Source: a virus. Taken from it: a stretch of 24,304 nt of DNA. Shown piece by piece: positions 14,779-22,513 of this stretch. Below the pieces are notes generated by a model. It was not told the DNA's origin, made no database searches, and saw nothing but the letters and a program-made list of their open reading frames with translations. Position numbers and translations under genes: made by a program. The stretch spans positions 1 through 24,304 of the IMG/VR virus record IMGVR_UViG_3300009537_000170. One strand, 5' to 3'. How positions within the stretch are numbered: position 1 is the stretch's first letter; each line of letters starts with the position of its first letter.

Positions 14779-16702
14779 CAAGACCGCAAGCGTCCGACTC
14801 GACCTCAAGAGCGAGGGCTTCCAGCAGGGGCTGAAGCAGGCCGAGAGCAAAGCGGGCTCGAGCGCCAAGACCATGGGGCAGAGCTTTGGCTCGGCGATGA
14901 ACGCCGGCGCCAAGGCGGGGCTCGATGCGGTCAAAAGCATGTTCAGCTCCATCAAGCAGGGCGCGCAGATGATCGGTGGCCTGGTGGGGAGCATCGGGAT
15001 CGGGGCGCTCACTAAAGGGGCGATCGAGAGCGAGCAGAAGTTCCGCGCGCTCGCCTTCACCATGGGCGCCGGCTCGGGCGAGTTCGCCAAGTACAACGAC
15101 CTGCAGAAGAAGGCGCAGGAGAGCGCCCTGCGCTGGGCGGTCAGCTCCGACGACCTCGCGGGCGCCATGGACTCGGTGTTCAACACGGTGGGCGACGCCG
15201 CCTACACGGTCGACACCATGGACGCGATCGCCAAGGCCATGCGCGCTTCTGGGCAGAGCGCCCAGACGCTGGCCCCGCTGGTGGCCGAGGCCAACCGGCA
15301 GTTCGGCATTACCGCCGACCAGATTGACGAGGTGCTCCCGGCCATGCTGAGCCTCGGCAGCCGCGGCGGCCTCAGCGTTCAGGAGCTCGGCTCCCAGATG
15401 GGCATGCTCGGCTCCCTCGCCTCGGTGGCGGGCGAGAAGGGGGAGAGCGGCCTGCGCCGGATGCTCGCCGGGGCGAACATGATCAGCGCCGCCAGCGGCC
15501 GGGCGCGCACCGCGGTGAGCGACCTCAACAACGTGCTCGGGCGGATGCAGGACTCGGCGACGCTCGACAAGATCAAGAAGGAGTTCAAGCTCGACCTCGC
15601 CAAGGGGGACATGTCGAGCCTCGATCGCCTCGAGGCGGTCATCAAGGCGACGAAGGGCAGCGCCGGCGACCTGTCCAAGATCTTCGGCCCCGACCTCGGC
15701 GCGACCATCGCCAAGGCCTTCGGCGGCTTCGACAACCTCAACGACGCGCTCAACAAGGCGGCCGAGTCGTCGCTCGACGCGGCGGGGCTCGAGGACCAGG
15801 CCAACCGCAACATGGAGAGCGCCCAGGCCGGCTTCGACAAGGCGCTGGAGACGCTGAAGCAGGCCTTCACCAAGCCCGAGATGATGGACGCGATCACCGA
15901 GCTGGCGCAGTCGCTGCCGAAGCTCGCCGAGGGGGTGGCGTCGATCGTCGACATGGTGGTCAACAACCCGGTGCTGGCGGCTGGCGGCGTGCTCGGGCTC
16001 AAGGCGCTGGGCGGCGGAGTGGAGGCGGCCATGTCGAAGGGGGGCACCACCGCTGCGGCGGCGATGGGCACGAGCATCACCACCGCGGGGAGCGCTGCGG
16101 GCGCGGCCATGGGCGGAGCCATCGCGGCTCTCGCGATCGCGGCGGTGGCCGGAGCGGTAGACCAGGGGATCAAGCTCTACAAGGACCTGAAGACGGCCGC
16201 GCAGGACGAGAAGGACCTAGCGCGCAACATGCTCGACAACGCCAAGCGCCAGGGCAAGGAGGTGGCGGAGATCACCGACAACGAGGGACGGACGCAGTAC
16301 GTCACCGAGGACGCCAACGGCAACATCCAGGTCTCCGACCGCCCCTACGAGGTGGTGCCCGACATGGCCGGCGCTCGAATGGGCGGCATGCGCGGGTTTG
16401 CCGGCAAGGCGGCCGAAGCAATCGACGCCGTGCGCCCCTCTGCCGCTCAATGGCAACTGCCGCTCCGCGAGGGTGGCCAGTTCCGGATGGACCGGGACGC
16501 TGGGTCCGGCGCCACGTACGCCGTGCCGCAGGAGGCCGCTGCGCAGCAGAAGGACCGCACCCAGGAGATCGTCGCGGCCGTCAACCGCACCAACCAGGCG
16601 ATGACCCGCACGCTCTCGGTGAAGGTCACCAACGAAGTGCGCACCGTGAGCAGCGCTCCCGGCGGTGCTCCTCCGGCCCCAGGCCACACCCCGAGGCCCT
16701 GA
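14771..16702 (+). CDS. Tail tape measure protein
   Basis: Predicted 643 aa. N-terminus MADKTASVRLDLKSEGFQQGLKQAE, then a Ser/Ala-rich helix and Gly-rich turn, is the standard start of tape-measure proteins. Long Ala-rich helices follow, including LAGAMDSVFNTVGDAAYTVD and LSVQELGSQMGMLGSLASVA. Two hydrophobic segments (~390-412 and ~430-465, Gly/Ala-rich) may insert into the host membrane during ejection. The C-terminus is soluble and Pro-rich. The length sets tail length, and 643 aa suggests a tail similar to or shorter than Mu's. Its start overlaps the stop of the frameshifted chaperone. Confidence 0.92.
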   Translation: MADKTASVRLDLKSEGFQQGLKQAESKAGSSAKTMGQSFGSAMNAGAKAGLDAVKSMFSSIKQGAQMIGGLVGSIGIGALTKGAIESEQKFRALAFTMGAGSGEFAKYNDLQKKAQESALRWAVSSDDLAGAMDSVFNTVGDAAYTVDTMDAIAKAMRASGQSAQTLAPLVAEANRQFGITADQIDEVLPAMLSLGSRGGLSVQELGSQMGMLGSLASVAGEKGESGLRRMLAGANMISAASGRARTAVSDLNNVLGRMQDSATLDKIKKEFKLDLAKGDMSSLDRLEAVIKATKGSAGDLSKIFGPDLGATIAKAFGGFDNLNDALNKAAESSLDAAGLEDQANRNMESAQAGFDKALETLKQAFTKPEMMDAITELAQSLPKLAEGVASIVDMVVNNPVLAAGGVLGLKALGGGVEAAMSKGGTTAAAAMGTSITTAGSAAGAAMGGAIAALAIAAVAGAVDQGIKLYKDLKTAAQDEKDLARNMLDNAKRQGKEVAEITDNEGRTQYVTEDANGNIQVSDRPYEVVPDMAGARMGGMRGFAGKAAEAIDAVRPSAAQWQLPLREGGQFRMDRDAGSGATYAVPQEAAAQQKDRTQEIVAAVNRTNQAMTRTLSVKVTNEVRTVSSAPGGAPPAPGHTPRP

Positions 16703-16705
16703 CCC

Positions 16706-17671
16706 ATGCCAGAACCCCAGGCGATCTTTCCCCAGTACCAGACGGCGAGCTGGAAGCCAGACGGCGGCAAAGAGGTCAAATTCCCGGTCGCCTCGATCAC
16801 CGAGGAGTTCGCCAATCGGGTCCCGCGCCATCGCCGCATCCGCCGCAGAGGAGCGCGGCTCGACTGCACCGGCAGCGACGCCCGCGAGTGGCACATCGTC
16901 GTCGCCCACTACAACGACCCCGACCAGGAGCCGGGCATCGGCGACGGAAACGCCCAGTACCCCGACACCGTCAACGCGCTGTGCGACAGCTTCGACGTCG
17001 AGGAGACCGGGGAACTGGTCACCCCCACCCGCGGAAAGCGCCGCTGCAAGGCGTGGCGCTACACCCGCCAGGAGACCGCCGAGGAGCGGGACGTCGCGCT
17101 GGTGACCTACATCTGGGTGGAGGACGCCGAGGACGACGCGAGCGCCGCTTCGTCCACCGCGCCGAGCGCCTCCAGCGCCGCCAAGCCGGCCGCCGAGTCC
17201 GCCGACTTCCAGCTGGCGACGCAGGGCGCCAACTCCAACTCGTTCGGCGACACCATGGACGACCTCCAGGGCCTCGCCGAGGCCCCCGGCACGTTCGTCA
17301 ACGACATGGACGCCAAGGTCAACGGCATGGTCGGCCAGGTCGAGGCCGTCGAGAAGGCGTTCGCGGTGGAGGGCAGCAAGGCCGCCAACGAGGTGCAGCT
17401 CCTGCTCACCAACCCCGAGGCATCCCACGCCGGCAGGGCCCTTCGCCTGGTCAGCGACACGGCCAGCAAGATGCCGCTCGAGAAGGCGATCGGCGGCGCG
17501 CTCGGCGTCGGCCCGGCCACCAAGACGGTCCGATTCCACACCTGGGTTTCGATCTTCGACGTGGCGACCCGGTACGGGCAAAACTCCGCCGACCTGATGC
17601 TGCTCAACGCGGGCATGCCCAACCACCTGGCGATCCCGCCCGGGACGCCGATCCTCATCTACGACGAGTAG
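16706..17671 (+). CDS. Baseplate/tail protein, Mu gpN-like with C-terminal LysM
   Basis: Predicted 321 aa. Residues 1-~145 fit the gpN ('DNA circularisation') N-terminal domain: FPVASITEEFANRVPRHRR, a strand-rich core with REWHIVVAHYNDPDQEPG, a V-T--GKRRCKAWRYTRQE segment and ALVTYIWVEDAEDD. A low-complexity Ala/Ser region (~150-170) and a helical section follow. The C-terminal ~45 residues resemble LysM: WVSIFDVATRYGQNSADLML, then LNAG----AIPPGTPILIY. The protein belongs to the hub/tube-end complex; the LysM may touch peptidoglycan or help assembly. It starts 4 bases after the tape-measure stop, in Mu order (gp43). Confidence 0.82.
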   Translation: MPEPQAIFPQYQTASWKPDGGKEVKFPVASITEEFANRVPRHRRIRRRGARLDCTGSDAREWHIVVAHYNDPDQEPGIGDGNAQYPDTVNALCDSFDVEETGELVTPTRGKRRCKAWRYTRQETAEERDVALVTYIWVEDAEDDASAASSTAPSASSAAKPAAESADFQLATQGANSNSFGDTMDDLQGLAEAPGTFVNDMDAKVNGMVGQVEAVEKAFAVEGSKAANEVQLLLTNPEASHAGRALRLVSDTASKMPLEKAIGGALGVGPATKTVRFHTWVSIFDVATRYGQNSADLMLLNAGMPNHLAIPPGTPILIYDE

Positions 17672-17684
17672 GCAGGGGGCGACT

Positions 17685-18812
17685 GTGGCGAAGCGCAAGC
17701 CCGACCAGATCGTGGTGGAGTCCGCGGGCACCGCCTTCGACGGCTTCGAATCGCTCGAGATCACCAACGACATCACCGGGCCGAGCGAGGCCCGCCTGGT
17801 GATCGGCGACGACGGCGCCTGGGAGGAGCTCGAGCAGAAGGTCAAGCCGGGCACCGAGTGGAAGGTCAAGCTCAACAACCGGCTGCGCCTGACCGGGCGG
17901 GCGGAGGTCAACGAGATCCCGAGCGACCCCGACAGCGGCACGCTCGTCCAGCTCACCGTGCGGACCAAGCGCACGGACGCCATGGTCCGCTCGGCCGAGC
18001 CGGTGACGGTGCAGAACACCACGATCAAGGCGTTCATCCTCGCCCTGTATGGCCAGCTCGGCTACGGCGAGGCGGACTTCGTCTTCGGCGAGTTCGCGGA
18101 CGTCGAGCTCATGACCGGCAAGAGCGGAGCCGGCAAGGCGAACGTCGACAACCTGGCGTCCATCACGGTCGAGCAGGCGAAGGTCCAGCCGCCTGAGACG
18201 ATCCACGAGTGCGCGGAGCGCCACCTTAAGCGCTACCAGGCCACGCACTGGGACGGGCCGGACGGCAAGATCATCGTCGGCCGGCCCGACGACACCCAGG
18301 CGCCGCGCTACGTGCTGCTCGCCAAGCGGGGCGCCAAGAGCGGAAACAACGTGCTCCGCTGCCAGCGCGTGATCGACTGGACCGACGTGCCCCGCAAGGT
18401 GCGCGTCTACGGCCACACCTTCGGCCGGGACATCACCTCGAGCCACTTCAGCGGCGAGGCCCAGGACGACGACGTGGACGCCGTGGCGGCCGCCACCGGG
18501 CACTTCGACCGCCTGGTGATCGTCCAGGACCAGCAGAGCAAGGCGGCCGACGCGGCTGCCAAGACGGCTCAGCGCGAGCTCAGCGCGCGCATCCGGCGCA
18601 AGCACGCCTGGGAGCTGGAGACCGACGGCTGGAGCTGGTGGAACGGCAGCGAGCAGGTGCCATGGGCGCCCAACACGACCGTCGAGGTGGACGTCGAGGC
18701 GGGCGGGCCCAAGGGGACGTTCCTGATCGTTCGGACGGTGCTCAAGCTCGACCTCGAGGGCGCGGCCACGACGGCGATCACCTGCGTGGCGCCGGGCGTG
18801 TGGCAGCTCTAG
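17685..18812 (+). CDS. Baseplate hub protein, Mu gpP-like (gp44)
   Basis: Predicted 375 aa from GTG 17685, with GGGGG 5-9 bases upstream. Features of the gpP/P2 gpD/T4 gp27 hub family: N-terminal beta strands (AFDGFESLEITNDIT, LVIGDDGAWEEL), a tail-bound domain with ETIHECAERHLKRYQATHW and DGKIIVGRP, then the conserved C-terminal barrel with ADAAAKTAQRELSARIRRKH, WAPNTTVEVDVE and LEGAATTAITCVAP. The trimer forms the hub between tube and spike. Its TAG is shared with the stop of the convergent lipoprotein gene in the palindrome CTAG (18809-18812). Confidence 0.88.
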   Translation: MAKRKPDQIVVESAGTAFDGFESLEITNDITGPSEARLVIGDDGAWEELEQKVKPGTEWKVKLNNRLRLTGRAEVNEIPSDPDSGTLVQLTVRTKRTDAMVRSAEPVTVQNTTIKAFILALYGQLGYGEADFVFGEFADVELMTGKSGAGKANVDNLASITVEQAKVQPPETIHECAERHLKRYQATHWDGPDGKIIVGRPDDTQAPRYVLLAKRGAKSGNNVLRCQRVIDWTDVPRKVRVYGHTFGRDITSSHFSGEAQDDDVDAVAAATGHFDRLVIVQDQQSKAADAAAKTAQRELSARIRRKHAWELETDGWSWWNGSEQVPWAPNTTVEVDVEAGGPKGTFLIVRTVLKLDLEGAATTAITCVAPGVWQL

Positions 18813-19417
18813 TCGGTCACCATGTCGAACGCGACGAATTGCCCCGGCTCGACGGCGCCCATCAGCAGGTAGAGCGTCTTGCCGGCCAGCGTGCCCGTCA
18901 TGTCGACGCACGTGGAACCGGCCTTTGCGTAGATGGCGTTGCTCTGGATCGTCGTCGAACTCACCTGGTAGACGGTGGCCAGGTACTCCGCCGCGCACCC
19001 GCCCGAGATGGCAAGCTCAGAGACGTAGGCGGGCGCCTGGCAGCTGCTGGGCACCGCCGCTACCATGTCGGAGCAGCCAGCGTCGAGGTAGACCGCTGTC
19101 GCCCCCGTTGCCGGGAGGCAACGCCTGATGCCGTCTGATGCCAAGGCCAGCGCGCACGGGACGCCGATCTCGGTGTCCTGCCATCCGGCAAACTGTCGGG
19201 AGCCGTCGTCCCCTGCCCAGTAGTTGGCACGCAGTCGCGATCCGCTCGGGCTGCATGCGGCGCAGGCCGGCGCTCCGCCTGTGCCCTCGCCTCCTGCCCC
19301 CGTGGTGAGGCCACCTGCTGCCCCGCCCTGGACGCTCGAGTCCTTCCCTAGGCCCGGGTCTCCGTTCGCACAGGCCACCGTAGCGGCAAGCAAGAATCCG
19401 ATCGCAGCTGTTCGCAT
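18809..19417 (-). CDS. Moron: secreted Cys-rich lipoprotein
   Basis: Predicted 202 aa, the only minus-strand gene. ATG at 19417-19415 is chosen because GGGAGGA lies upstream at proper spacing; an in-frame ATG 24 bases earlier (19441) has none. N-terminus MRTAAIGFLLAATVAC is a lipoprotein signal with a near-canonical lipobox (TVAC, Cys16), then a Gly-rich linker (~24-46), then a domain with eight cysteines and the motif YWAGDDGSRQFAGW. Linker and domain resemble secreted proteins common in Polyangiales, from memory. As an outer-surface lipoprotein expressed independently of the late operon, it may act in superinfection exclusion or lysogenic conversion. It splits the usual gp44-gp45 pair. Confidence 0.78.
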   Translation of the reverse strand: MRTAAIGFLLAATVACANGDPGLGKDSSVQGGAAGGLTTGAGGEGTGGAPACAACSPSGSRLRANYWAGDDGSRQFAGWQDTEIGVPCALALASDGIRRCLPATGATAVYLDAGCSDMVAAVPSSCQAPAYVSELAISGGCAAEYLATVYQVSSTTIQSNAIYAKAGSTCVDMTGTLAGKTLYLLMGAVEPGQFVAFDMVTD

Positions 19418-19453
19418 GTCTTCGTCCTCCCTGCCCCCCATGGTGCCCTAGCC

Positions 19454-19493
19454 CGGTGGGCCCGCACCAGCCCCAATCGCCATCCTGGCCCCC
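19454..19493 (+). promoter_or_regulatory. Putative leaderless promoter upstream of spike gene
   Basis: CGGTGGGCCC at 19454-19463 (-40 to -31) and GCCATCCT at 19479-19486 (-15 to -8) precede ATG 19494, which lacks a Shine-Dalgarno. Spacing equals the other four copies. It lies between the divergent lipoprotein and spike genes, where transcription would need to restart. The minus-strand promoter of the lipoprotein must lie in the same 76 bases; I cannot place it. A GGTGC/GCACC inverted pair (19442-19446, 19464-19468) surrounds the -35-like block. Confidence 0.5.
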
Positions 19494-20219
19494 ATGGCCA
19501 TCGGCGAGTTTCTCCTGGCGATCGGCAAGGTCGCCGCCTCCAGCCTCTCGGAGGAGGCGAAGGCGATCCTGCTCAACCTGAGCTTTCTCGAGGGCCTCGG
19601 CAGCACGCCGGACACCTCGGAGCTCGAGCCCATGCTCGGCCCGCCCGGCTTCTACTGCCGACCGAAGCCGCCGGTGACCAAGGACCAGGCGACTGGGATC
19701 GATCCCGAGGGCCACGCCGAGGTGGTGGGCGTGCGTATGGGCGACCAGGTGGTCCCGCTCGGCTTCCGCGACCTGCGGCTCAACGCCCAGCTCAACCCGA
19801 AGGTCGGCGAGGTCGGGCTCATCGGCTACGGCGGAGGCTTCATCTGCATCAAGGACAACGACGACGGCAACGGCAGCTCGATCGCGCTCTACGCCATGCG
19901 AAAGAAGAGCGACGGCAGCCCGGACAAGCAGAGCGCTGTCAGCATCGACACGACCGCGGCGAACGCCCACGTCTCGATCGTCCACGAGGCGGGCCAGTCG
20001 TTCACGATGACGAAGGACGGTCACATCGTCATGGCGAATGCCGCCGGGGACGCCTCGATCATCCTCAAGGACGACGGGCAGATCCTGCTCAACGGCACAG
20101 CGATCGTTCTGAACGGCAGCGTCCACATGGGCAGCAGCGACCCGACGCTGGGCGTGCCCATCATCATCGGAGCGTCAGCGCCGGGCGCCCCGTCGGCCAT
20201 GATCACCGCTGGCAGCTGA
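19494..20219 (+). CDS. Baseplate spike / assembly protein V, Mu gp45-like
   Basis: Predicted 241 aa. After a helical N-terminus (to ~38), residues ~40-115 hold the OB-fold region with GDQVVPLGFRDLRLN and KVGEVGLIGYGGGFICIKD. The C-terminal half has repeats of a beta-prism/beta-helix spike: SIVHEAGQSFTMTKDGHIVM, then SIILKDDGQILLNGTAIVLNG and VHMGSS. This is the trimeric needle that pierces the outer membrane. A metal-binding HxH tip is not seen, so the tip may come from another protein, perhaps the following gene. Starts at a proposed leaderless promoter. Confidence 0.87.
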   Translation: MAIGEFLLAIGKVAASSLSEEAKAILLNLSFLEGLGSTPDTSELEPMLGPPGFYCRPKPPVTKDQATGIDPEGHAEVVGVRMGDQVVPLGFRDLRLNAQLNPKVGEVGLIGYGGGFICIKDNDDGNGSSIALYAMRKKSDGSPDKQSAVSIDTTAANAHVSIVHEAGQSFTMTKDGHIVMANAAGDASIILKDDGQILLNGTAIVLNGSVHMGSSDPTLGVPIIIGASAPGAPSAMITAGS

Positions 20220-20222
20220 GTC

Positions 20223-20429
20223 ATGGCCACGGCGTGCGCCTTCCCGCCGCTGCCTGCGCTCGGCTTCGGCATTCCAGCGTTTCCGCCGCCTATTCCTGCA
20301 CTCCCGGCCCTGCCCACGATCGGTCTCCCCGGGATCACGCTGCCCTCGCTCGGCTTCGGCATCCCGGCGTTTCCGCCTCCCCTGCCCACCTGGCCGGCGC
20401 TGCCTAGTATCCCGTGTCCATTGGATTGA
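20223..20429 (+). CDS. Small Pro-rich two-repeat protein, function unknown (possible spike partner)
   Basis: Predicted 68 aa, starting 3 bases after the spike stop. It contains two 22-residue repeats (residues 10-31 and 40-61, 18 of 22 identical) built on LP-LGFGIPAFPPP-P. Differences between the repeats are largely at synonymous positions, showing selection on protein. There are Cys at position 5 and at 65, four from the end, and the protein ends CPLD. It has no signal peptide or charged residues apart from the last. The composition suggests an extended polyproline rod or a wrapped fibre. Location directly after a gp45-like spike suggests association with the spike or its tip, but no PAAR motif is present. 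I vaguely recall similar Pro-rich proteins in other myophage baseplate clusters. Confidence 0.72.
   Translation: MATACAFPPLPALGFGIPAFPPPIPALPALPTIGLPGITLPSLGFGIPAFPPPLPTWPALPSIPCPLD
20250..20405 (+). repeat. Two 66-bp coding repeats within Pro-rich gene
   Basis: Units at 20250-20315 and 20340-20405, separated by 24 bases. They encode 22-residue copies with 18 identical residues, while many third positions differ (for example ATTCCA versus ATCCCG). This indicates an old in-frame duplication kept for protein structure, not a recent DNA-level repeat. Confidence 0.8.
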
Positions 20430-20440
20430 CCGGGGCCCCT

Positions 20441-20480
20441 CCGTGGGCCGTGCCTCTGGTCAGTCGATACCCTCGCGGCG
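20441..20480 (+). promoter_or_regulatory. Putative leaderless promoter upstream of gp46-like gene
   Basis: CCGTGGGCCG at 20441-20450 (-40 to -31) and GATACCCT at 20466-20473 (-15 to -8) precede ATG 20481; no Shine-Dalgarno. GGGGCCCC (20432-20439) directly upstream also occurs before the portal-gene copy, and the CGCGG after the -10-like block also occurs before 4472. TACCCT then 7 bases to the ATG fits the TANNNT leaderless arrangement. One of the clearest copies. Confidence 0.52.
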
Positions 20481-20912
20481 ATGGCCACCAGCTACGTGAT
20501 CCCGCCCGCAGGCATCAGCGCCGCGGCGTTCTACGCGCCTGGCGTCGCCTTCGTCGACCCGGACACGCCCCCGGGCCTGCTCTGCGACAACGTCGACCCG
20601 GCCACCGGCGAGCTGAAGAGCCTCTTCACCGCTCCCCACCCGGTGGACGCGGCCCGCGAGATGGCCTTCCGCGTCCGCTACGAGTCCGGGGCCGCCACCG
20701 GCCGCATCGGCAACCGCTTCCACGAGATCCGGCACAACGACGACCGGGCGGCCGCTCACCTCACCGACGAGGCGAAGCGCATCCTCAAGCCGTTCGTCGA
20801 TCTGGAGCTGCTGGAGATCGAGAGCATCCAGGTGGACACCAAGCTCGCCCCTGATCTGGGCGCGCTGATGGTGCGCACCCGCAACCGGCTCACGACGGAG
20901 CGGGCGGCGTGA
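20481..20912 (+). CDS. Baseplate wedge protein, Mu gp46-like (gp25/W class)
   Basis: Predicted 143 aa. The core IGNRFHEIRHNDDRAAAHLT followed by a helix (EAKRILKPFVDLELLEIESI) and strand (VDTKLAPDLGALMVRTRN) fits the gp46 / GPW-gp25 lysozyme-like-fold wedge family, which starts sheath polymerisation at the baseplate. The N-terminal ~60 residues are less typical. Its stop TGA overlaps the following GTG as GTGA, and the J-type gene follows, as in Mu. Confidence 0.8.
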   Translation: MATSYVIPPAGISAAAFYAPGVAFVDPDTPPGLLCDNVDPATGELKSLFTAPHPVDAAREMAFRVRYESGAATGRIGNRFHEIRHNDDRAAAHLTDEAKRILKPFVDLELLEIESIQVDTKLAPDLGALMVRTRNRLTTERAA

Positions 20913-22504
20913 CGATCACGGCCCGGGCTCCCGAGCGGGCCTTCCCGTTCTACGGTCGCGGCACCAACCGCGAGGACGTGCTCCGCAGCTTCCGCGTCGG
21001 CCTGCGCCACCTCACCAACCCGGACACGGGCGTCGCCTTCACCGAACGCGAGATTCAGACCGCGACCAGCGATCTGACCCGCTGGTGGATGGAGGCGGAC
21101 GCCATCGACCTGATCCTGCTGAGCGGGCAGGCGCGGTCGCTGTGGCTCGCCGACCAGATGCGCATCGACCGAGCGAGCTCGAGCTGGCTCGTCGGCTACC
21201 ACGGCGAGCAGTGGGGCGAGGCTCCCCTGGACGCGGTGGGCGGCAGCGGCCCGGCCGACGCGCTGGCCCCTGTGGGCACCCTCTTCCGCGGCTCCACCGT
21301 GCTGCCCGACCCCACGGCGTGCCAGTGCGTGGACGCCGCGGGCAACAGCTACCAGGTGCTCTACACGGTGATCTCGGCGCTGGTGGGCGGCACCGCGAAG
21401 GCGCTGGTGACGCTTCGGGCGCTCGACACCGGGACGGACACCAACATACCGAGCGGCACCGAGCTCAGCTGGACGCTCAACAAGCCGGCGCTGGCGGCTG
21501 AGAAGCTCACCACCACGGCGGACTTCACCGGCGGCACCCCCGTCGAGACCATGGCGCAGTTTGCCAAGCGCCTGCTCGACCGCATCCGCCACAAGCCGGC
21601 CGCGGGCAACCGGTCGCACTTTCGCCTCTGGACGCGCGCGGCGAGCTCGGCGGTCGAGGACGCGTTCATCTACCCGTGCGCCATGCACGCCGGCACGGTG
21701 ATCGTGGTGCCGACCCAGAAGCGCTCGACGTCGAGCGGCCCGACGGCGCGCGTTCCCTCGAGCGGCACGCTCGCCGACGTGACGACCTATCTCGTGCCAC
21801 CCGCCTCCCCCGTGGTGCCGACCCCGCCGCTGGTGCTCGTCGTGGCCGGCACAACCCAGAGCGCCGACCTGGTGCTCGGGCTCGGCATGCCGATCGGCCA
21901 GTCGAGCGGCTGGACCGACATCAGCCCATGGCCGACGCTCGGGGCCGGCATCACCAGGTACACCTCGATCACCGCGGTGACCGACCAGACGCACTTCCAG
22001 ATCACCCGCGGCACGACATCCGAGGACCTTCCGGCCGGCGTCACCGCGCCGAGCATGATGGTCTTCGACCACGCGACGAGCCGCTACGAGAAGCTCGACG
22101 TGCTGAGCGTCATCCTGAGCGCCGGCGACGTCTTCGACGTGGTGCTCAACGCCGCGCCCGCGGTGACCCTGGCGACGGGGCAGTGGGTGTCGCCCGACGC
22201 GGGAAGGCGCGAGCTCCTCGCCGAGACCATCGAGGCCTACTTCGACTCGCTCGGGCCCGGCGAGGTGGTGGATCTAGACGCCGACACCCGAGCCCATCGC
22301 GCCTACCGCTTCCCCGAGACGAGCGAGGACTGGCCCCAGCGAGCCGGCGAGGCGGTCACCGGCTGGCTCCACGACGCGCTCGGGGCGGCGCTGGCGGACA
22401 GCAACCTGGAGACGATCTCGGCCACCTTGCCCGCGGTGCCCGCCGATCCAGCCGATGGGCCCGAGCGGCTCGTGCTCGGCAAGGTGGGCGTCTACCCGCT
22501 GTAG
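20909..22504 (+). CDS. Baseplate J-like protein, Mu gp47-like
   Basis: Predicted 531 aa from GTG 20909 (4-bp overlap with the previous gene). Family features: an early aromatic helix region (DLTRWWMEADAIDLILLSGQ, then RSLWLADQM), the AP-GTLFRGSTVL strand and Y-V segment, LRALDTGTDTNIPSGTELSW, and FTGGTPVETMAQFAKRLLDR, followed by NRSHFRLWTRA, the conserved end of the J core. It is longer than Mu gp47 (about 355 aa) because of an added or expanded C-terminal half containing beta segments (PPLVLVVAGTTQSADLVLG). J proteins form the wedge that links hub to fibres. Confidence 0.9.
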   Translation: MTITARAPERAFPFYGRGTNREDVLRSFRVGLRHLTNPDTGVAFTEREIQTATSDLTRWWMEADAIDLILLSGQARSLWLADQMRIDRASSSWLVGYHGEQWGEAPLDAVGGSGPADALAPVGTLFRGSTVLPDPTACQCVDAAGNSYQVLYTVISALVGGTAKALVTLRALDTGTDTNIPSGTELSWTLNKPALAAEKLTTTADFTGGTPVETMAQFAKRLLDRIRHKPAAGNRSHFRLWTRAASSAVEDAFIYPCAMHAGTVIVVPTQKRSTSSGPTARVPSSGTLADVTTYLVPPASPVVPTPPLVLVVAGTTQSADLVLGLGMPIGQSSGWTDISPWPTLGAGITRYTSITAVTDQTHFQITRGTTSEDLPAGVTAPSMMVFDHATSRYEKLDVLSVILSAGDVFDVVLNAAPAVTLATGQWVSPDAGRRELLAETIEAYFDSLGPGEVVDLDADTRAHRAYRFPETSEDWPQRAGEAVTGWLHDALGAALADSNLETISATLPAVPADPADGPERLVLGKVGVYPL

Positions 22505-22513
22505 GAGTGACCA

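Noticed and set aside
16217-18037. 606-codon minus-strand open frame opposite tape measure and hub genes
   Set aside because: No recognisable domain or ribosome binding site; it spans three real plus-strand genes and is a codon-bias shadow.
20414-20854. Plus-strand 146-codon frame over the start of the gp46-like gene
   Set aside because: Arg/Pro/His-rich shadow in another frame. The 20481 gene has family motifs and the promoter-like element.
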